From Sneathiella glossodoripedis JCM 23214 (GTDB taxonomy: Bacteria > Pseudomonadota > Alphaproteobacteria > Sneathiellales > Sneathiellaceae), in assembly GCF_000616095.1 (NCBI RefSeq), contig NZ_BAMS01000001.1:992001-1056000 (forward strand): a stretch of 64,000 bases of DNA, read 5' to 3'. This document shows positions 8,928-17,899 of this stretch, one piece after another (within the stretch, counting starts at the first letter, position 1; the number at the start of each line of letters is the position of its first letter). The translations under genes and the position numbers were made by a program. The notes under the pieces are model-generated. The model was not told where the DNA came from. It was given only the letters and a program-made list of their open reading frames with translations, and ran no database searches.

Positions 8928-10061
8928 ATGGATTTTGAACTCTCAGAAGAGCAGGTGTTGCTTAAAGACAGCGTGGATCGATTTGTACAGAATAATTACG
9001 GTCCGGAAGATCGTCTTAAGCTTTCACAGACGGAATTGGGCTTTAGCCGCGAACACTGGAAACAGATGGCTGAACTTGGTTGGCTGGGTATGGCCTTTTC
9101 AGAAGAGGTTGGTGGTTTTGGCGGCGGTGCTGTTGAAGTGATGATTATGATGGAAAGCATGGGCCGCGGTCTTGTGCTTGAGCCGTTTGTTTCAACAGTT
9201 TTATTGGGGGGCACTTTAGTCGCTGAGGCTGGTAACAACGAACAGATTGAATCAGTAATACCCTCTGTTATTGAGGGCGAAACAATGTTGGCATTTGCGT
9301 ATGCTGAGCAACAGGCACGCTTTAACCTCAATGACATTGAAACGACAGCGACCAAGTCAGGGGATAATTACATTCTGAATGGTACGAAGATTGTTGTCTA
9401 TCATGGAGCAACAGCAGACAAGATTGTTGTTTCTGCTAGAACCAGCGGAAACTCACGTGATGCAGACGGCATTTCTCTGTTCTTGGTAGATAAAGATGCA
9501 GCCGGCCTCGATATTCGCGGTTATGCAACTGTTGACGGACAGCGGGCAGCAGATATCCGTTTTGACAATGTGTCAGTACCCTCTTCCGCCTTGCTGGGTG
9601 AAGAAGGAAAAGCCGCGCCATTTATCGAACGCGTTGTTGATCGGGCAATTGGTGCGTTGTGTGCGGAAGCTGTTGGTGCAATGTCTGCAGCAAACGAAAT
9701 TACAAATGAGTATTTAAAAACACGTAGCCAGTTTGGTGTGCCTATCGGAAAATTTCAAGTACTCCAGCACCGTATGGTTGATATGTATATGGAAGCGGAG
9801 CAATCAAAATCCATGTCGGATATGGTTGCGATGAAGCTTGACCTTGGACATGATGATGATACGCGTAAAGCCGTATCAGCAGCCAAGGCTCAGATTGGGA
9901 AATCAGCAAAGTTTGTTGGTCAGCAGTCTGTGCAGTTGCATGGCGGCATGGGCATGACCGATGAGTATTCAATCGGTCATTACTTTAAGCGCCTGACAAC
10001 GATTGAAATGCTTTTTGGAAATACAGATTTCCATTTGGATCGTTTTTCAAGCTTGTCTTAA
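8928..10061 (+). CDS. Acyl-CoA dehydrogenase, small subunit of a pair (PimD-like)
   Basis: 377 aa, starting MDFELSEEQVLLKDSVDRF, with AAGGAAG before the ATG. The middle domain is weakly conserved, as usual for the second partner of heteromeric acyl-CoA dehydrogenases. The C-terminal HGGMGMTDEYSIGHYFKRL motif with IEMLFGN replaces the usual family ending. It is inferred to form an alpha2beta2 complex with the upstream gene, as known for PimCD and the steroid side-chain FadE pairs. A strong terminator follows. Confidence 0.85.
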   Translation: MDFELSEEQVLLKDSVDRFVQNNYGPEDRLKLSQTELGFSREHWKQMAELGWLGMAFSEEVGGFGGGAVEVMIMMESMGRGLVLEPFVSTVLLGGTLVAEAGNNEQIESVIPSVIEGETMLAFAYAEQQARFNLNDIETTATKSGDNYILNGTKIVVYHGATADKIVVSARTSGNSRDADGISLFLVDKDAAGLDIRGYATVDGQRAADIRFDNVSVPSSALLGEEGKAAPFIERVVDRAIGALCAEAVGAMSAANEITNEYLKTRSQFGVPIGKFQVLQHRMVDMYMEAEQSKSMSDMVAMKLDLGHDDDTRKAVSAAKAQIGKSAKFVGQQSVQLHGGMGMTDEYSIGHYFKRLTTIEMLFGNTDFHLDRFSSLS

Positions 10062-10085
10062 AACTCGTTTGATTTTATCAGAAAG

Positions 10086-10113
10086 GCCGATGCGAATTGC
10101 ATCGGCTTTTTTT
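10086..10113 (+). terminator. Rho-independent terminator after the acyl-CoA dehydrogenase pair
   Basis: Perfect 8-bp stem GCCGATGC/GCATCGGC with a 5-base loop, followed by seven T. It closes the dehydrogenase unit 25 bases after the stop and just before the DUF423 gene. Confidence 0.9.
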
Positions 10114-10126
10114 ATGGAGCTTCAGG

Positions 10127-10504
10127 ATGCCGATTAACTGGATTTTTATTGCATGTATTTTAGGTGCGATGGCGGTTATTTCAGGCGCAATAGGTGCCCA
10201 TATCACAGTGGGGAACGGGGCGGCAAAATCCTTTCACGACACAGCACTTGTATATCACATGTTCAGCGTGGTGCCGTTAATTGCCTGTGGTTATCTTAGC
10301 AATCGTTCGGGCGGGCATAACTTCTGGGTGACATTGTCTGCAAGCCTGTGTTTGGTTGGCGCGGTTTTCTTTTGTGGCTCGTTGTATTGGCTCGCATGGA
10401 CGGGTGAGGGATTGGGTTTTAATATAGCTCCAATTGGTGGGGTTCTGATGATTGCTGGTTGGATCGTGTTGGCAATCGCCAGTGTGAAGACCAGATTGCT
10501 GTAA
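10127..10504 (+). CDS. DUF423 family small membrane protein
   Basis: 125 aa from the ATG at 10127, with GGAG 7 bases upstream. An in-frame TTG at 10097 lies inside the terminator hairpin and is rejected. About four hydrophobic segments are seen, with the family features GAIGAH near residue 20 and ALVYHMFS. This inner-membrane family (E. coli YgdD) has no settled function. It is convergent with tdk. Confidence 0.8.
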   Translation: MPINWIFIACILGAMAVISGAIGAHITVGNGAAKSFHDTALVYHMFSVVPLIACGYLSNRSGGHNFWVTLSASLCLVGAVFFCGSLYWLAWTGEGLGFNIAPIGGVLMIAGWIVLAIASVKTRLL

Positions 10505-10515
10505 GGGCGCAGTGG

Positions 10516-11109
10516 TTAGGGCTGCGCCACTCCTTCTATGGTCGCCTGTTTAAAGTGCCGCCGGCATAGAGCAATATATTTATCGTTCCCGCCAATTTCT
10601 TTCTGAGCCCCTTCGACTATTGGCTTCCCATCGGCACCTACACGGATGACCATTGTTGCCTTACTTCCGCAATGGCAGATTGTTTTTAGCTCTTTCAGTT
10701 CATCAGCCCATGCCAATAGATGCAGACTTCCTTCGAACAGGTTTCCCTGAAAATCAGTTCGCAATCCGTAACATAAAACCGGAATTTTTAACTGGTCGGC
10801 GACCTCAGACAATTGCCATACCTGGTCGCGTGAAAGAAACTGGCTTTCATCAACCATCACACAGTCAATTTTTCTGTTTTTTATTGTGTCTTTGGTAAGT
10901 TCCAGTAGATCAGTTGTGTCCGAAAACAAATTTGCTTTCGCCTCCAATCCAATGCGCGACGCAATTTTCCCAATACCAAAGCGATCATCAAGTGCCGCGG
11001 TCAGTAACAGGGTCTGCATGCCTCGCTCTTCATAATTGAAAGAAGATTGCAGAAGCGTAGTTGATTTACCCGCATTCATGGTCGAATAATAGAAATAGAG
11101 TTTGGCCAT
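10516..11109 (-). CDS. tdk: Thymidine kinase
   Basis: 197 aa type II thymidine kinase, which phosphorylates thymidine to dTMP with ATP in the salvage pathway. P-loop [12 protein letters not shown] near the N-terminus, the Walker B-like DESQF and the zinc-ribbon cysteines in CHCGSKA and CRRHF are all present. The length is normal for the family. Its start is 6 bases from the end of the DUF1643 gene, so it is probably co-transcribed with DUF1643 and the GST. Confidence 0.95.
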   Translation of the reverse strand: MAKLYFYYSTMNAGKSTTLLQSSFNYEERGMQTLLLTAALDDRFGIGKIASRIGLEAKANLFSDTTDLLELTKDTIKNRKIDCVMVDESQFLSRDQVWQLSEVADQLKIPVLCYGLRTDFQGNLFEGSLHLLAWADELKELKTICHCGSKATMVIRVGADGKPIVEGAQKEIGGNDKYIALCRRHFKQATIEGVAQP

Positions 11110-11115
11110 AAGGTA

Positions 11116-11613
11116 TTACATTTCTGTCCATGGAATAGGTTTGGTCGAGTAGGATACATAAAGAGGATGTCTGGGTTGGTCAAACTTTGTTAGTGCCAAA
11201 ATATGAGGGGTGATTTTTGCATCTTTCAAAAGTTTTCGGACTTGCATGTCTCTTTCTTGATGTACGCCGTGACTACCCCAGGCGCATACTGTCATATTTG
11301 CTTTGCGGGCTGTTTCCAGTAAAATTTCGTCATTTAAAGGGCCAATTGGGTGTTTGGCCTTTTTGAGATCTTTGGGATCCGTCGCGCGAAAAGCAAAAAT
11401 GTTGATAACTTCTAACGCGCCAAATCCCATTTCCACGGCGCGGCGATGACATCTTTCGACAGTAGGATCGTTTCGCGTTGCGTCAGCGGTTGAAGGATTA
11501 AGCATCAAAAAAGCGACCGAAGGGCCGTCTGCCCACCTTCGCCATAATTTGTAGCGATAGGCATTGCATTCACTGAACAGGGCGTCGCTTTCGCCAAAAT
11601 ATTGAGCGTCCAT
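11116..11613 (-). CDS. DUF1643 domain protein
   Basis: 165 aa. Typical DUF1643 segments: YRYKLWRRW, FLMLNPSTADAT, DPTVERCHRRA and INIFAFRATDP. The function of the family is unknown, although it often occurs beside small metabolic genes. Its first base touches the last base of the GST gene, so translation is probably coupled. Confidence 0.85.
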   Translation of the reverse strand: MDAQYFGESDALFSECNAYRYKLWRRWADGPSVAFLMLNPSTADATRNDPTVERCHRRAVEMGFGALEVINIFAFRATDPKDLKKAKHPIGPLNDEILLETARKANMTVCAWGSHGVHQERDMQVRKLLKDAKITPHILALTKFDQPRHPLYVSYSTKPIPWTEM

Positions 11614-12326
11614 TAGATGTTTGGCCTTACCTCAAGCTCAGGATAATAGACAGGATCTGTTTCCTGTGACCATTGCGGTAATTTTTTCATGATATGCTTG
11701 AAGGCATTATGTTCCAGCCAGTATTCCAGCCAGTTTTGCAGTCTTGGGTATGGAGCATTGTCGAACCAGCTGCGATCGCTATTGGCAAATTGGCGGACAA
11801 AAGGAAAGATGCCAATATCAGCCATGCACGGGGATTCAGAAAGCAGGAATTGGTTGTTTGCAAGCAGCTTTTCCAGCTTGACGAAAAAGATTTCACCCTC
11901 TTCGCGGTAATGTTCTCGAGAATTTTCCAGAAACCGCACATGGTATTTATAGCGATCCAGTGCCGATTTGAAGGGGCCGTCGGTTTCATCCAGAAGATCC
12001 GAAATCATAGTGCGCATATCTTCTTGTTCTGGATACAGGTGCATCGGGTCATTTTGTTGCGCAGCCCAAACCATAATATCACGGCTTTCTTCAAGAACGT
12101 CACCATTTTCCAGCACCAATACTGGAACAGTGGCTTTTGGGCTGACTTCAAGCATTTCCTGCGGTTTGGACTTTAGGAGAATATCCCTGTGTTCAACTTG
12201 TACGCCAGAAAAGTAAATCATCATTCTGGCGCGCATCGCATAAGGGCAACGGCGAAAGGAATACAGAACAGGATGTGACCGGGGTTCGTCAGTCAATGTT
12301 GTCTTATTGCTTGGTAGATTAATCAT
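11613..12326 (-). CDS. Glutathione S-transferase-like protein
   Basis: 237 aa from the ATG at 12324-12326, preceded by AGGTG; an upstream in-frame GTG at 12335 is less likely. Thioredoxin-like N-domain with a CPYAMRAR active-site-type motif (Cys27), the cis-proline segment ATVPVLV and the following LEESRDIM. An all-helical C-domain follows. The Cys-type site suggests thiol transfer or glutathione-lyase-like chemistry rather than classic conjugation. Substrate unknown. Confidence 0.8.
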   Translation of the reverse strand: MINLPSNKTTLTDEPRSHPVLYSFRRCPYAMRARMMIYFSGVQVEHRDILLKSKPQEMLEVSPKATVPVLVLENGDVLEESRDIMVWAAQQNDPMHLYPEQEDMRTMISDLLDETDGPFKSALDRYKYHVRFLENSREHYREEGEIFFVKLEKLLANNQFLLSESPCMADIGIFPFVRQFANSDRSWFDNAPYPRLQNWLEYWLEHNAFKHIMKKLPQWSQETDPVYYPELEVRPNI

Positions 12327-12376
12327 GCTTAACACCTAAGGTATCGCACATAATCTGTAAAGACTAGTCGGTGAGC

Positions 12377-13324
12377 TTACCAGCGTAAGCGGTTGACGCG
12401 ACGTAGCATTGCCGCGCGCAACACTTCGTTTTGACGGGCCACCTGATCAATTATCAGGTCATCCTCATCAAGTTCAGAGACTTCCTCTTTTTCAACCCTG
12501 TTAATATTCGGCACAGGTGTTGCTGCGACGGATACAGCCATATAGGCACGTGATGCTTCTTTCGCGGACGGCTTGATGTCATCTGAGCCTTCCATCAACT
12601 CAGAAGGCTGAGGATGGAAAATATCTTGCGCCTTATCACGAGTAGGGGCAGCAAGAATATTCATTTCTTCGGGTGCGAGATCCGGTGTGAGTAACGTTGG
12701 GTCATTGCTCGAAGTTGCTACAGTCTCTTCCGTGGCAATAGAGACTTCCGAGCTGATTTCTTCAGTCGGCAACGTTTCCTCGACAGCATCTGTATCGTCA
12801 GGGGCAGTGGCTTCACGTGCGGCCTGTGCTCGCTCGTAAAGTGGCGTCTTTTTAGTTGTCTCCTGGGCGGGGAGAGTTTCTTTTGGATCTACAAAAACAA
12901 CATTTGAAATATCGGTATCGTCTTCACTCGGTTCCCGATCCCGTTTTTTACTGGCCAGAATCTGTTGCATGCTGGGCGGATCTTTACGCCGTGTAGTATT
13001 GTTTAGGTTTTCTGGGGTCCAGGCTTCTCCCACAATTTTTTTGCGTGCAGGCTTCTTTGGGCGGACTTGCTCTGTTTCTGGTGGCTTAACATTCTCAATA
13101 GGAGTTGTTTTGAGCCTTTGTTTGGCTTCTTTTGCAGCTTTAATTCCTGCGTTAAAGAAGGGTAGCCTTTTTTCCACATGGGTAACCAAATACAGCATTG
13201 CGCCGCTTAAGCGCTTGTTGCGTTTTTTCAGGCGCTGGTTTTCGGCAATAAGGCGCTTCTCCCGGTCAGTCAGGTTTTCCGGTTCCTTATAAAATCCGTT
13301 GAGCTTTTTGCTAGCGAAGTTCAT
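12377..13324 (-). CDS. Unrecognised acidic protein with N-terminal coiled coil
   Basis: 315 aa if started at the ATG at 13322-13324; a GTG at 13354 would add ten residues, and neither start has a well-spaced ribosome binding site. Residues 15-75 are charged and heptad-like (LTDREKRLIAENQRLKKRN) with a short hydrophobic patch, then a basic stretch near 80-100. The middle (about 120-270) is rich in Glu, Asp, Thr and Pro and looks disordered. The C-terminus ends in an amphipathic basic helix, LRAAMLRRVNRLRW. There is no signal peptide and no family recognised. It could be a scaffold or envelope-associated protein. Confidence 0.6.
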   Translation of the reverse strand: MNFASKKLNGFYKEPENLTDREKRLIAENQRLKKRNKRLSGAMLYLVTHVEKRLPFFNAGIKAAKEAKQRLKTTPIENVKPPETEQVRPKKPARKKIVGEAWTPENLNNTTRRKDPPSMQQILASKKRDREPSEDDTDISNVVFVDPKETLPAQETTKKTPLYERAQAAREATAPDDTDAVEETLPTEEISSEVSIATEETVATSSNDPTLLTPDLAPEEMNILAAPTRDKAQDIFHPQPSELMEGSDDIKPSAKEASRAYMAVSVAATPVPNINRVEKEEVSELDEDDLIIDQVARQNEVLRAAMLRRVNRLRW

Positions 13325-13725
13325 ATGGCGCGCCAGTGCCCCCCTCGGCACCAAAAATATTGGTTTAGTGTAAACAGTTTTTTAGCGATGCAACCCCCGA
13401 TCGCGGCAGTAGTCTAATGCAGAAAAATCTTTTAGAAAACACCTGATTTGTCTTTCTTCGCCGCTTTATGCTTGTAAAAACAGCAAGTGCTTAAATTTCG
13501 TTTGATTAATTATTGTTCAAAATCGATAGCTGCTTAATTTTTGGGCGGTTATTTTGATGAAGTGGCTGTTTTGCGTGCATTAATGATGCCGGGATATGGT
13601 GTGCTTTGTTCGGATATTTTTCATAAAATTGAACATGTTAGCAGCGCATTAAGTAATTTTTTCCGTATTGGCACAGCCTTTGCTCTGTAGGTTGCAGTGC
13701 AAAAATAACAGATACGGAGGTGCAC
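13325..13725. other. Intergenic region upstream of urtA
   Basis: About 400 AT-rich bases without a convincing ORF. It carries the sigma-54 element at 13669-13684 and is the probable site of the enhancer such promoters need. I looked for a full NtrC-type palindrome and saw only weak half-sites, such as TGCATTAATGATGC near 13577. Confidence 0.6.
13669..13684 (+). promoter_or_regulatory. Sigma-54 (-24/-12) promoter of the urea operon
   Basis: TGGCAC-N5-TTGCT matches the RpoN consensus at every defined position: GG at 13670-13671 and GC at 13682-13683, 12 bases apart. The expected start is near 13695, 31 bases before the urtA ATG. Sigma-54 control through NtrC is well known for nitrogen scavenging, which fits a urea-import and urease operon. 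Confidence 0.85.
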
Positions 13726-15018
13726 ATGTTCAAACTCACAAAATATTTAGGGAAACTGTCCGCAGCGACAATGGTTGCGGCCGGTGTGCTGGGTATGTCA
13801 GCACCCGCAGCAACTGCCGCTGATGATGTCATCAAGGTCGGTGTTCTTCATTCTCTTTCAGGGACAATGGCAATTTCAGAAACGACCTTGAAAGACTCGG
13901 TTCTGATGCTGGTTGATGATCTGAATAAAAAGGGTGGTCTTCTAGGCAAGAAAGTAGAGGCTGTTGTTGTCGATCCCGCTTCAAACTGGCCCTTGTTTGC
14001 TGAAAAAGCGCGTGAATTGATCGAAGTTGAAAAGGTTGATGTCGTCTTCGGTTGTTGGACTTCAGTTTCACGCAAATCAGTGCTGCCTGTATTTGAAGAG
14101 CTGAACAGTATGCTGTTCTATCCGGTGCAATATGAGGGTGAAGAAAGTTCGCGCAATGTTTTCTACACTGGCGCGGCCCCTAATCAGCAAGCGATTCCAG
14201 CTGTAGAGTATCTGATGAGTGAAGATGGCGGTAGCGTCGAGCGTTGGGTGCTCGCAGGAACCGACTATGTGTATCCACGTACAACTAACAAAATTCTTGA
14301 AGCGTTTTTGAAATCAAAAGGCGTGAAAGACGAAGATATCATGATCAATTATACTCCTTTCGGTCATTCCGACTGGCAGACAATTGTATCAGATATCAAG
14401 AAATTTGGATCAGCGGGCAAAAAGACAGCGGTTGTCTCCACAATTAACGGTGACGCGAATGTGCCATTTTACAAGGAATTGGGTAATCAGGGCATAAATG
14501 CATCAGATATTCCAGTAGTGGCGTTTTCTGTGGGCGAAGAGGAACTCGCCGGCCTCGATACAAAGCCATTGGTTGGACATTTGGCCGCATGGAACTACTT
14601 CATGAGCGTTGAAACCGCGGAGAATGCAGCATTTATCGAAAAGTGGAAGGCATTCATCGGGGATGAAAAGCGGGTAACCAACGATCCAATGGAAGCCACT
14701 TATATCGGCTTTAACATGTGGGTGCAGGCCGTCAAACAGGCTGGAACTACTAATGTAGATGCCGTTCGTCAGGCGATGTACGGCCAAGAAGTCAAGAACC
14801 TGACTGGCGGTGTCGCCGTCATGAATACAAATCATCACCTGTCGAAACCTGTTCTTATTGGTGAGATTCAGGAAGATGGAATGATTGAAACAGTTTGGAA
14901 TACTGACGGTCTTGTGAAGGGTGATGCCTGGAGTAATTATATTCCTGAAAGTGCAAAGCTAACAGCGGACTGGACTTACCCATTCGTATGCGGTGGTTGT
15001 GAAAAACCAATGTTTTAA
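13726..15018 (+). CDS. urtA: Urea ABC transporter, substrate-binding protein
   Basis: 430 aa periplasmic binding protein of the branched-chain amino acid/amide class. ATG at 13726 has GGAGG 5 bases upstream. Signal peptide of about 32 residues ending ATAADD. UrtA signatures include GVLHSLSGTMAISE, DPASNWPLFAEKARELI, VFGCWTSVSRKSVLPVFE and the C-terminal PFVCGGCEKP. It captures urea for UrtBCDE. It is first in the operon, directly behind the sigma-54 promoter, and is followed by a hairpin. Confidence 0.95.
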   Translation: MFKLTKYLGKLSAATMVAAGVLGMSAPAATAADDVIKVGVLHSLSGTMAISETTLKDSVLMLVDDLNKKGGLLGKKVEAVVVDPASNWPLFAEKARELIEVEKVDVVFGCWTSVSRKSVLPVFEELNSMLFYPVQYEGEESSRNVFYTGAAPNQQAIPAVEYLMSEDGGSVERWVLAGTDYVYPRTTNKILEAFLKSKGVKDEDIMINYTPFGHSDWQTIVSDIKKFGSAGKKTAVVSTINGDANVPFYKELGNQGINASDIPVVAFSVGEEELAGLDTKPLVGHLAAWNYFMSVETAENAAFIEKWKAFIGDEKRVTNDPMEATYIGFNMWVQAVKQAGTTNVDAVRQAMYGQEVKNLTGGVAVMNTNHHLSKPVLIGEIQEDGMIETVWNTDGLVKGDAWSNYIPESAKLTADWTYPFVCGGCEKPMF

Positions 15019-15028
15019 ACGGTGAACC

Positions 15029-15050
15029 GGGTGAGGGATTGCCCTCACCC
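15029..15050 (+). terminator. Hairpin between urtA and urtB (attenuator or mRNA stabiliser)
   Basis: Perfect 9-bp stem GGGTGAGGG/CCCTCACCC with a 4-base loop, starting 10 bases after the urtA stop and lacking a T run. It probably protects the urtA message or reduces read-through, so that binding protein exceeds permease. Confidence 0.65.
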
Positions 15051-15078
15051 TATCCTCTTTGCAACTGGAACCATCCCC

Positions 15079-16722
15079 ATGCGTACCCATACTCTAATTG
15101 CGAGCGTGTTGCTTTGCTTTTTGGCAATATGTACTCGGCCGACACCTGTGAGCGCCGACTCAGCCGGTGAACTGGTTAGCGGCATCGCGCAAAAAAGTTT
15201 TTCAAAAAAGGCGGCTGCGGTCGAAAAATTGGCAAGTTCAGGAAATGAAAATGCCGCTCTAATTTTGAATGCCTTGATGCAGGGTAATCTCTATAGAGTA
15301 AAAACTGATAGCACGCGTGTTGTGCTTGTTTTAAGTGAGGAAGGTTCCCTGAAAATATCGGATCCAGTGACCGGAGCAGAGTTTCCCTCGCTCACAAAAT
15401 CCGATCTTAAAAAAATTCGAATTAACAACAAAGTTCGTTCAGCTATCAAAGCTGGGCTGGGACGGCTGGATCTTACACATATCGACCCGGATCGCCGATT
15501 GTCAGCCGCAGCCGCAGTGTTCAAGAGTGGCGATCCGACCATGTTGCCAGTGCTTGAAGAGCTGCTTTCAAAAGAGCAGGATGAACATGTTAAATCAGCA
15601 TTTAAAATTGCTGTAGCATCACTTCAACTGATCAACGGGCAAGATAAAAAGATACGCTTAAAAGCGGTTGAAACTTTGCAAGATGCTGGCGGACAGGAAG
15701 TTAAAGGTCTGTTGTCAAAAGCAGCTTTGCAGCTCGCAACAGAAAAATCGGAAGGTTCGGCAGAGATTGCGAAAGCCGTTGAAAAAGCTTTGGCTTCGGT
15801 TGATAGGCAGCTTGCCACCTACGGAATGGTAGAAAATCTGTTTCAGGGACTTTCGTTAGGATCGGTTTTATTGCTGGCAGCTATCGGTTTAGCGATCACT
15901 TTCGGTGTCATGGGCGTTATTAATATGGCGCATGGTGAAATGGTGATGATAGGTGCCTATACGACATACGTTATACAGGAAACCTGCAGGCTCTATATGC
16001 CGGGTGTTTTGGATTATTCCCTGATTGTTGCTATCCCATTGGCTTTTCTTGTCTCAGGTCTCTTTGGAATTTTGCTGGAGCGATCCGTAATTCGCTTTTT
16101 GTATGGCAGACCTCTTGAAACTTTGCTGGCAACCTGGGGAATTAGTCTAATTTTGCAACAATTTGTAAGGACGATTTTCGGGCCAACAAATAAAGAGGTG
16201 AGCACTCCTAGCTGGCTCAGTGGTGCCTGGGAGATAACCAGCGGATTATCTGTTACCTACAACCGCTTGGCAATTATCGTATTTGCGCTTCTTGTCCTTT
16301 TCTTTTTGATGCTTGTGCTGAAGAAGACTTTGTTTGGGCTTCAGATGAGGGCTGTTACGCAGAACCGCATGATGGCTCGTTCAATGGGGGTTCGAAGCGC
16401 GAGCGTTGACGCTTTGACATTTGGTCTCGGCTCTGGTGTTGCGGGTATGGCAGGCGTCGCTCTTAGCCAGATTGATAATGTGAGCCCTAACCTTGGGCAG
16501 GCTTACATCATTGACAGCTTTATGGTTGTGGTGTTTGGCGGAGTTGGCAACTTGTGGGGAACGCTTGTCGGCGCTGGATCACTTGGCATCGTCAACAAAT
16601 TCCTTGAACCCTATTCTGGTGCGGTCCTGGCAAAAATACTGGTTCTTGTCGCCATAATCTTATTCATACAGAAACGACCCCGGGGCCTCTTTGCTCTAAA
16701 AGGTCGCTCTGTAGAGGGGTAA
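15079..16722 (+). CDS. urtB: Urea ABC transporter, permease UrtB
   Basis: 547 aa. The ATG at 15079 is preferred to a GTG at 15022, which would lie inside the hairpin region. Signal-peptide-like N-terminus, then a soluble helical-repeat domain (about 30-270) peculiar to UrtB, then a LivH-like membrane domain with GVMGVINMAHGEMVMIGAY and VVVFGGVGNLWGTLVGA. With UrtC it forms the inner-membrane channel for urea. Confidence 0.93.
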   Translation: MRTHTLIASVLLCFLAICTRPTPVSADSAGELVSGIAQKSFSKKAAAVEKLASSGNENAALILNALMQGNLYRVKTDSTRVVLVLSEEGSLKISDPVTGAEFPSLTKSDLKKIRINNKVRSAIKAGLGRLDLTHIDPDRRLSAAAAVFKSGDPTMLPVLEELLSKEQDEHVKSAFKIAVASLQLINGQDKKIRLKAVETLQDAGGQEVKGLLSKAALQLATEKSEGSAEIAKAVEKALASVDRQLATYGMVENLFQGLSLGSVLLLAAIGLAITFGVMGVINMAHGEMVMIGAYTTYVIQETCRLYMPGVLDYSLIVAIPLAFLVSGLFGILLERSVIRFLYGRPLETLLATWGISLILQQFVRTIFGPTNKEVSTPSWLSGAWEITSGLSVTYNRLAIIVFALLVLFFLMLVLKKTLFGLQMRAVTQNRMMARSMGVRSASVDALTFGLGSGVAGMAGVALSQIDNVSPNLGQAYIIDSFMVVVFGGVGNLWGTLVGAGSLGIVNKFLEPYSGAVLAKILVLVAIILFIQKRPRGLFALKGRSVEG

Positions 16723-16726
16723 ATAC

Positions 16727-17899
16727 ATGCCTGCTCTCTCTAATAACTCAACAGAAAAAGGTCCGTTTGTGTCTCTATTGGCGGACCTTCCGGGTGGTGG
16801 CAAAGCGTTTATGGGGATACTCCTTGCTGCCACCCTTTACATCATCATTGGAAATGTCTGGATCCCCGCAGATAGTTTCTTTCACGTTCCTACTTATATG
16901 GTCAGCCTGCTTGGGAAATATGTGTGCTACGCACTATTGGCGCTGAGTGTTGATCTGATTTGGGGCTATTGTGGAATTTTGAGCCTCGGTCATGGTGCGT
17001 TTTTCGCACTCGGTGGGTACGCAATGGGAATGTATCTCATGCGCCAAATAGGAGACCGTGGAGTCTATGGAAATCCGGACCTCCCTGATTTTATGGTGTT
17101 TTTGAACTGGCAGGAGTTGCCTTGGTACTGGTTCGGATTTGATAGTTTCATTTTCGCAGCCTTAATGGTGATGTTGGTTCCAGGTCTGCTCGCATTTGTA
17201 TTTGGCTGGTTTGCTTTTCGCTCTCGTGTGACCGGTGTCTACTTTTCGATCATAACACAGGCTATGACCTATGCTTTGCTGCTGGCGTTTTTCCGAAATG
17301 ATATGGGGTTTGGCGGGAATAACGGGCTGACAGATTTCAAGGACATATTAGGCTTTGATTTGCGAGCAGATGGTACAAAAATCGGCCTGTTCTGTGGATC
17401 TGTAATTGCGTTACTCGTGGGATATTTGGTGTGTGTTTACATCACTCAGTCCAAGTTCGGTCGCGTTTTAATCGCTATACGCGATGCGGAAAGTCGGGCC
17501 CGTTTCACTGGTTACCGTGTGGAGTTTTATAAACTAACGGTCTTCGTCATATCGGCGGTTTTGGCCGGCATCGCTGGCGCGTTCTATGTCCCGCAGGTTG
17601 GTATTATCAATCCATCAGAATTCTCACCTGCAAACTCGATTGAGATTGTCATTTGGGTTGCGGTAGGCGGAAGAGGCACCTTGTGGGGAGCCGTTTTGGG
17701 AGCGGTATTGATCAACTGGGGTAAAAGCTACTTTACCGGGGCATTACCAGATGCATGGCTTTATATGCTTGGTGGGTTGTTTGTCTTTTCCACACTAGTT
17801 CTTCCCAAGGGAATAGTCGGAACAGTACCGCTATGGGCTGAAAAGATTAAGCGCAGGATAGCTCTTAAAAGTTCTGCTGCAGACACGGGAGTGAAGTGA
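16727..17899 (+). CDS. urtC: Urea ABC transporter, permease UrtC
   Basis: 390 aa LivM-like membrane protein. Hydrophobic segments with the family motifs LIWGYCGILSLGHGAFFALG, FRSRVTGVYFSIITQA and VAVGGRGTLWGAVLGA. It starts 4 bases after urtB. Its stop overlaps the urtD ATG (TGATG). Confidence 0.93.
   Translation: MPALSNNSTEKGPFVSLLADLPGGGKAFMGILLAATLYIIIGNVWIPADSFFHVPTYMVSLLGKYVCYALLALSVDLIWGYCGILSLGHGAFFALGGYAMGMYLMRQIGDRGVYGNPDLPDFMVFLNWQELPWYWFGFDSFIFAALMVMLVPGLLAFVFGWFAFRSRVTGVYFSIITQAMTYALLLAFFRNDMGFGGNNGLTDFKDILGFDLRADGTKIGLFCGSVIALLVGYLVCVYITQSKFGRVLIAIRDAESRARFTGYRVEFYKLTVFVISAVLAGIAGAFYVPQVGIINPSEFSPANSIEIVIWVAVGGRGTLWGAVLGAVLINWGKSYFTGALPDAWLYMLGGLFVFSTLVLPKGIVGTVPLWAEKIKRRIALKSSAADTGVK

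Noticed and set aside
10506-10528. 7-bp inverted repeat GGCGCAG/CTGCGCC between the DUF423 and tdk ends
   Set aside because: No T tract on either strand and a 9-base loop; too weak to call a terminator.
13400-13660. Possible NtrC sites upstream of the sigma-54 promoter
   Set aside because: Only half-site-like words; no full GCAC-N7-GTGC type palindrome found by eye.
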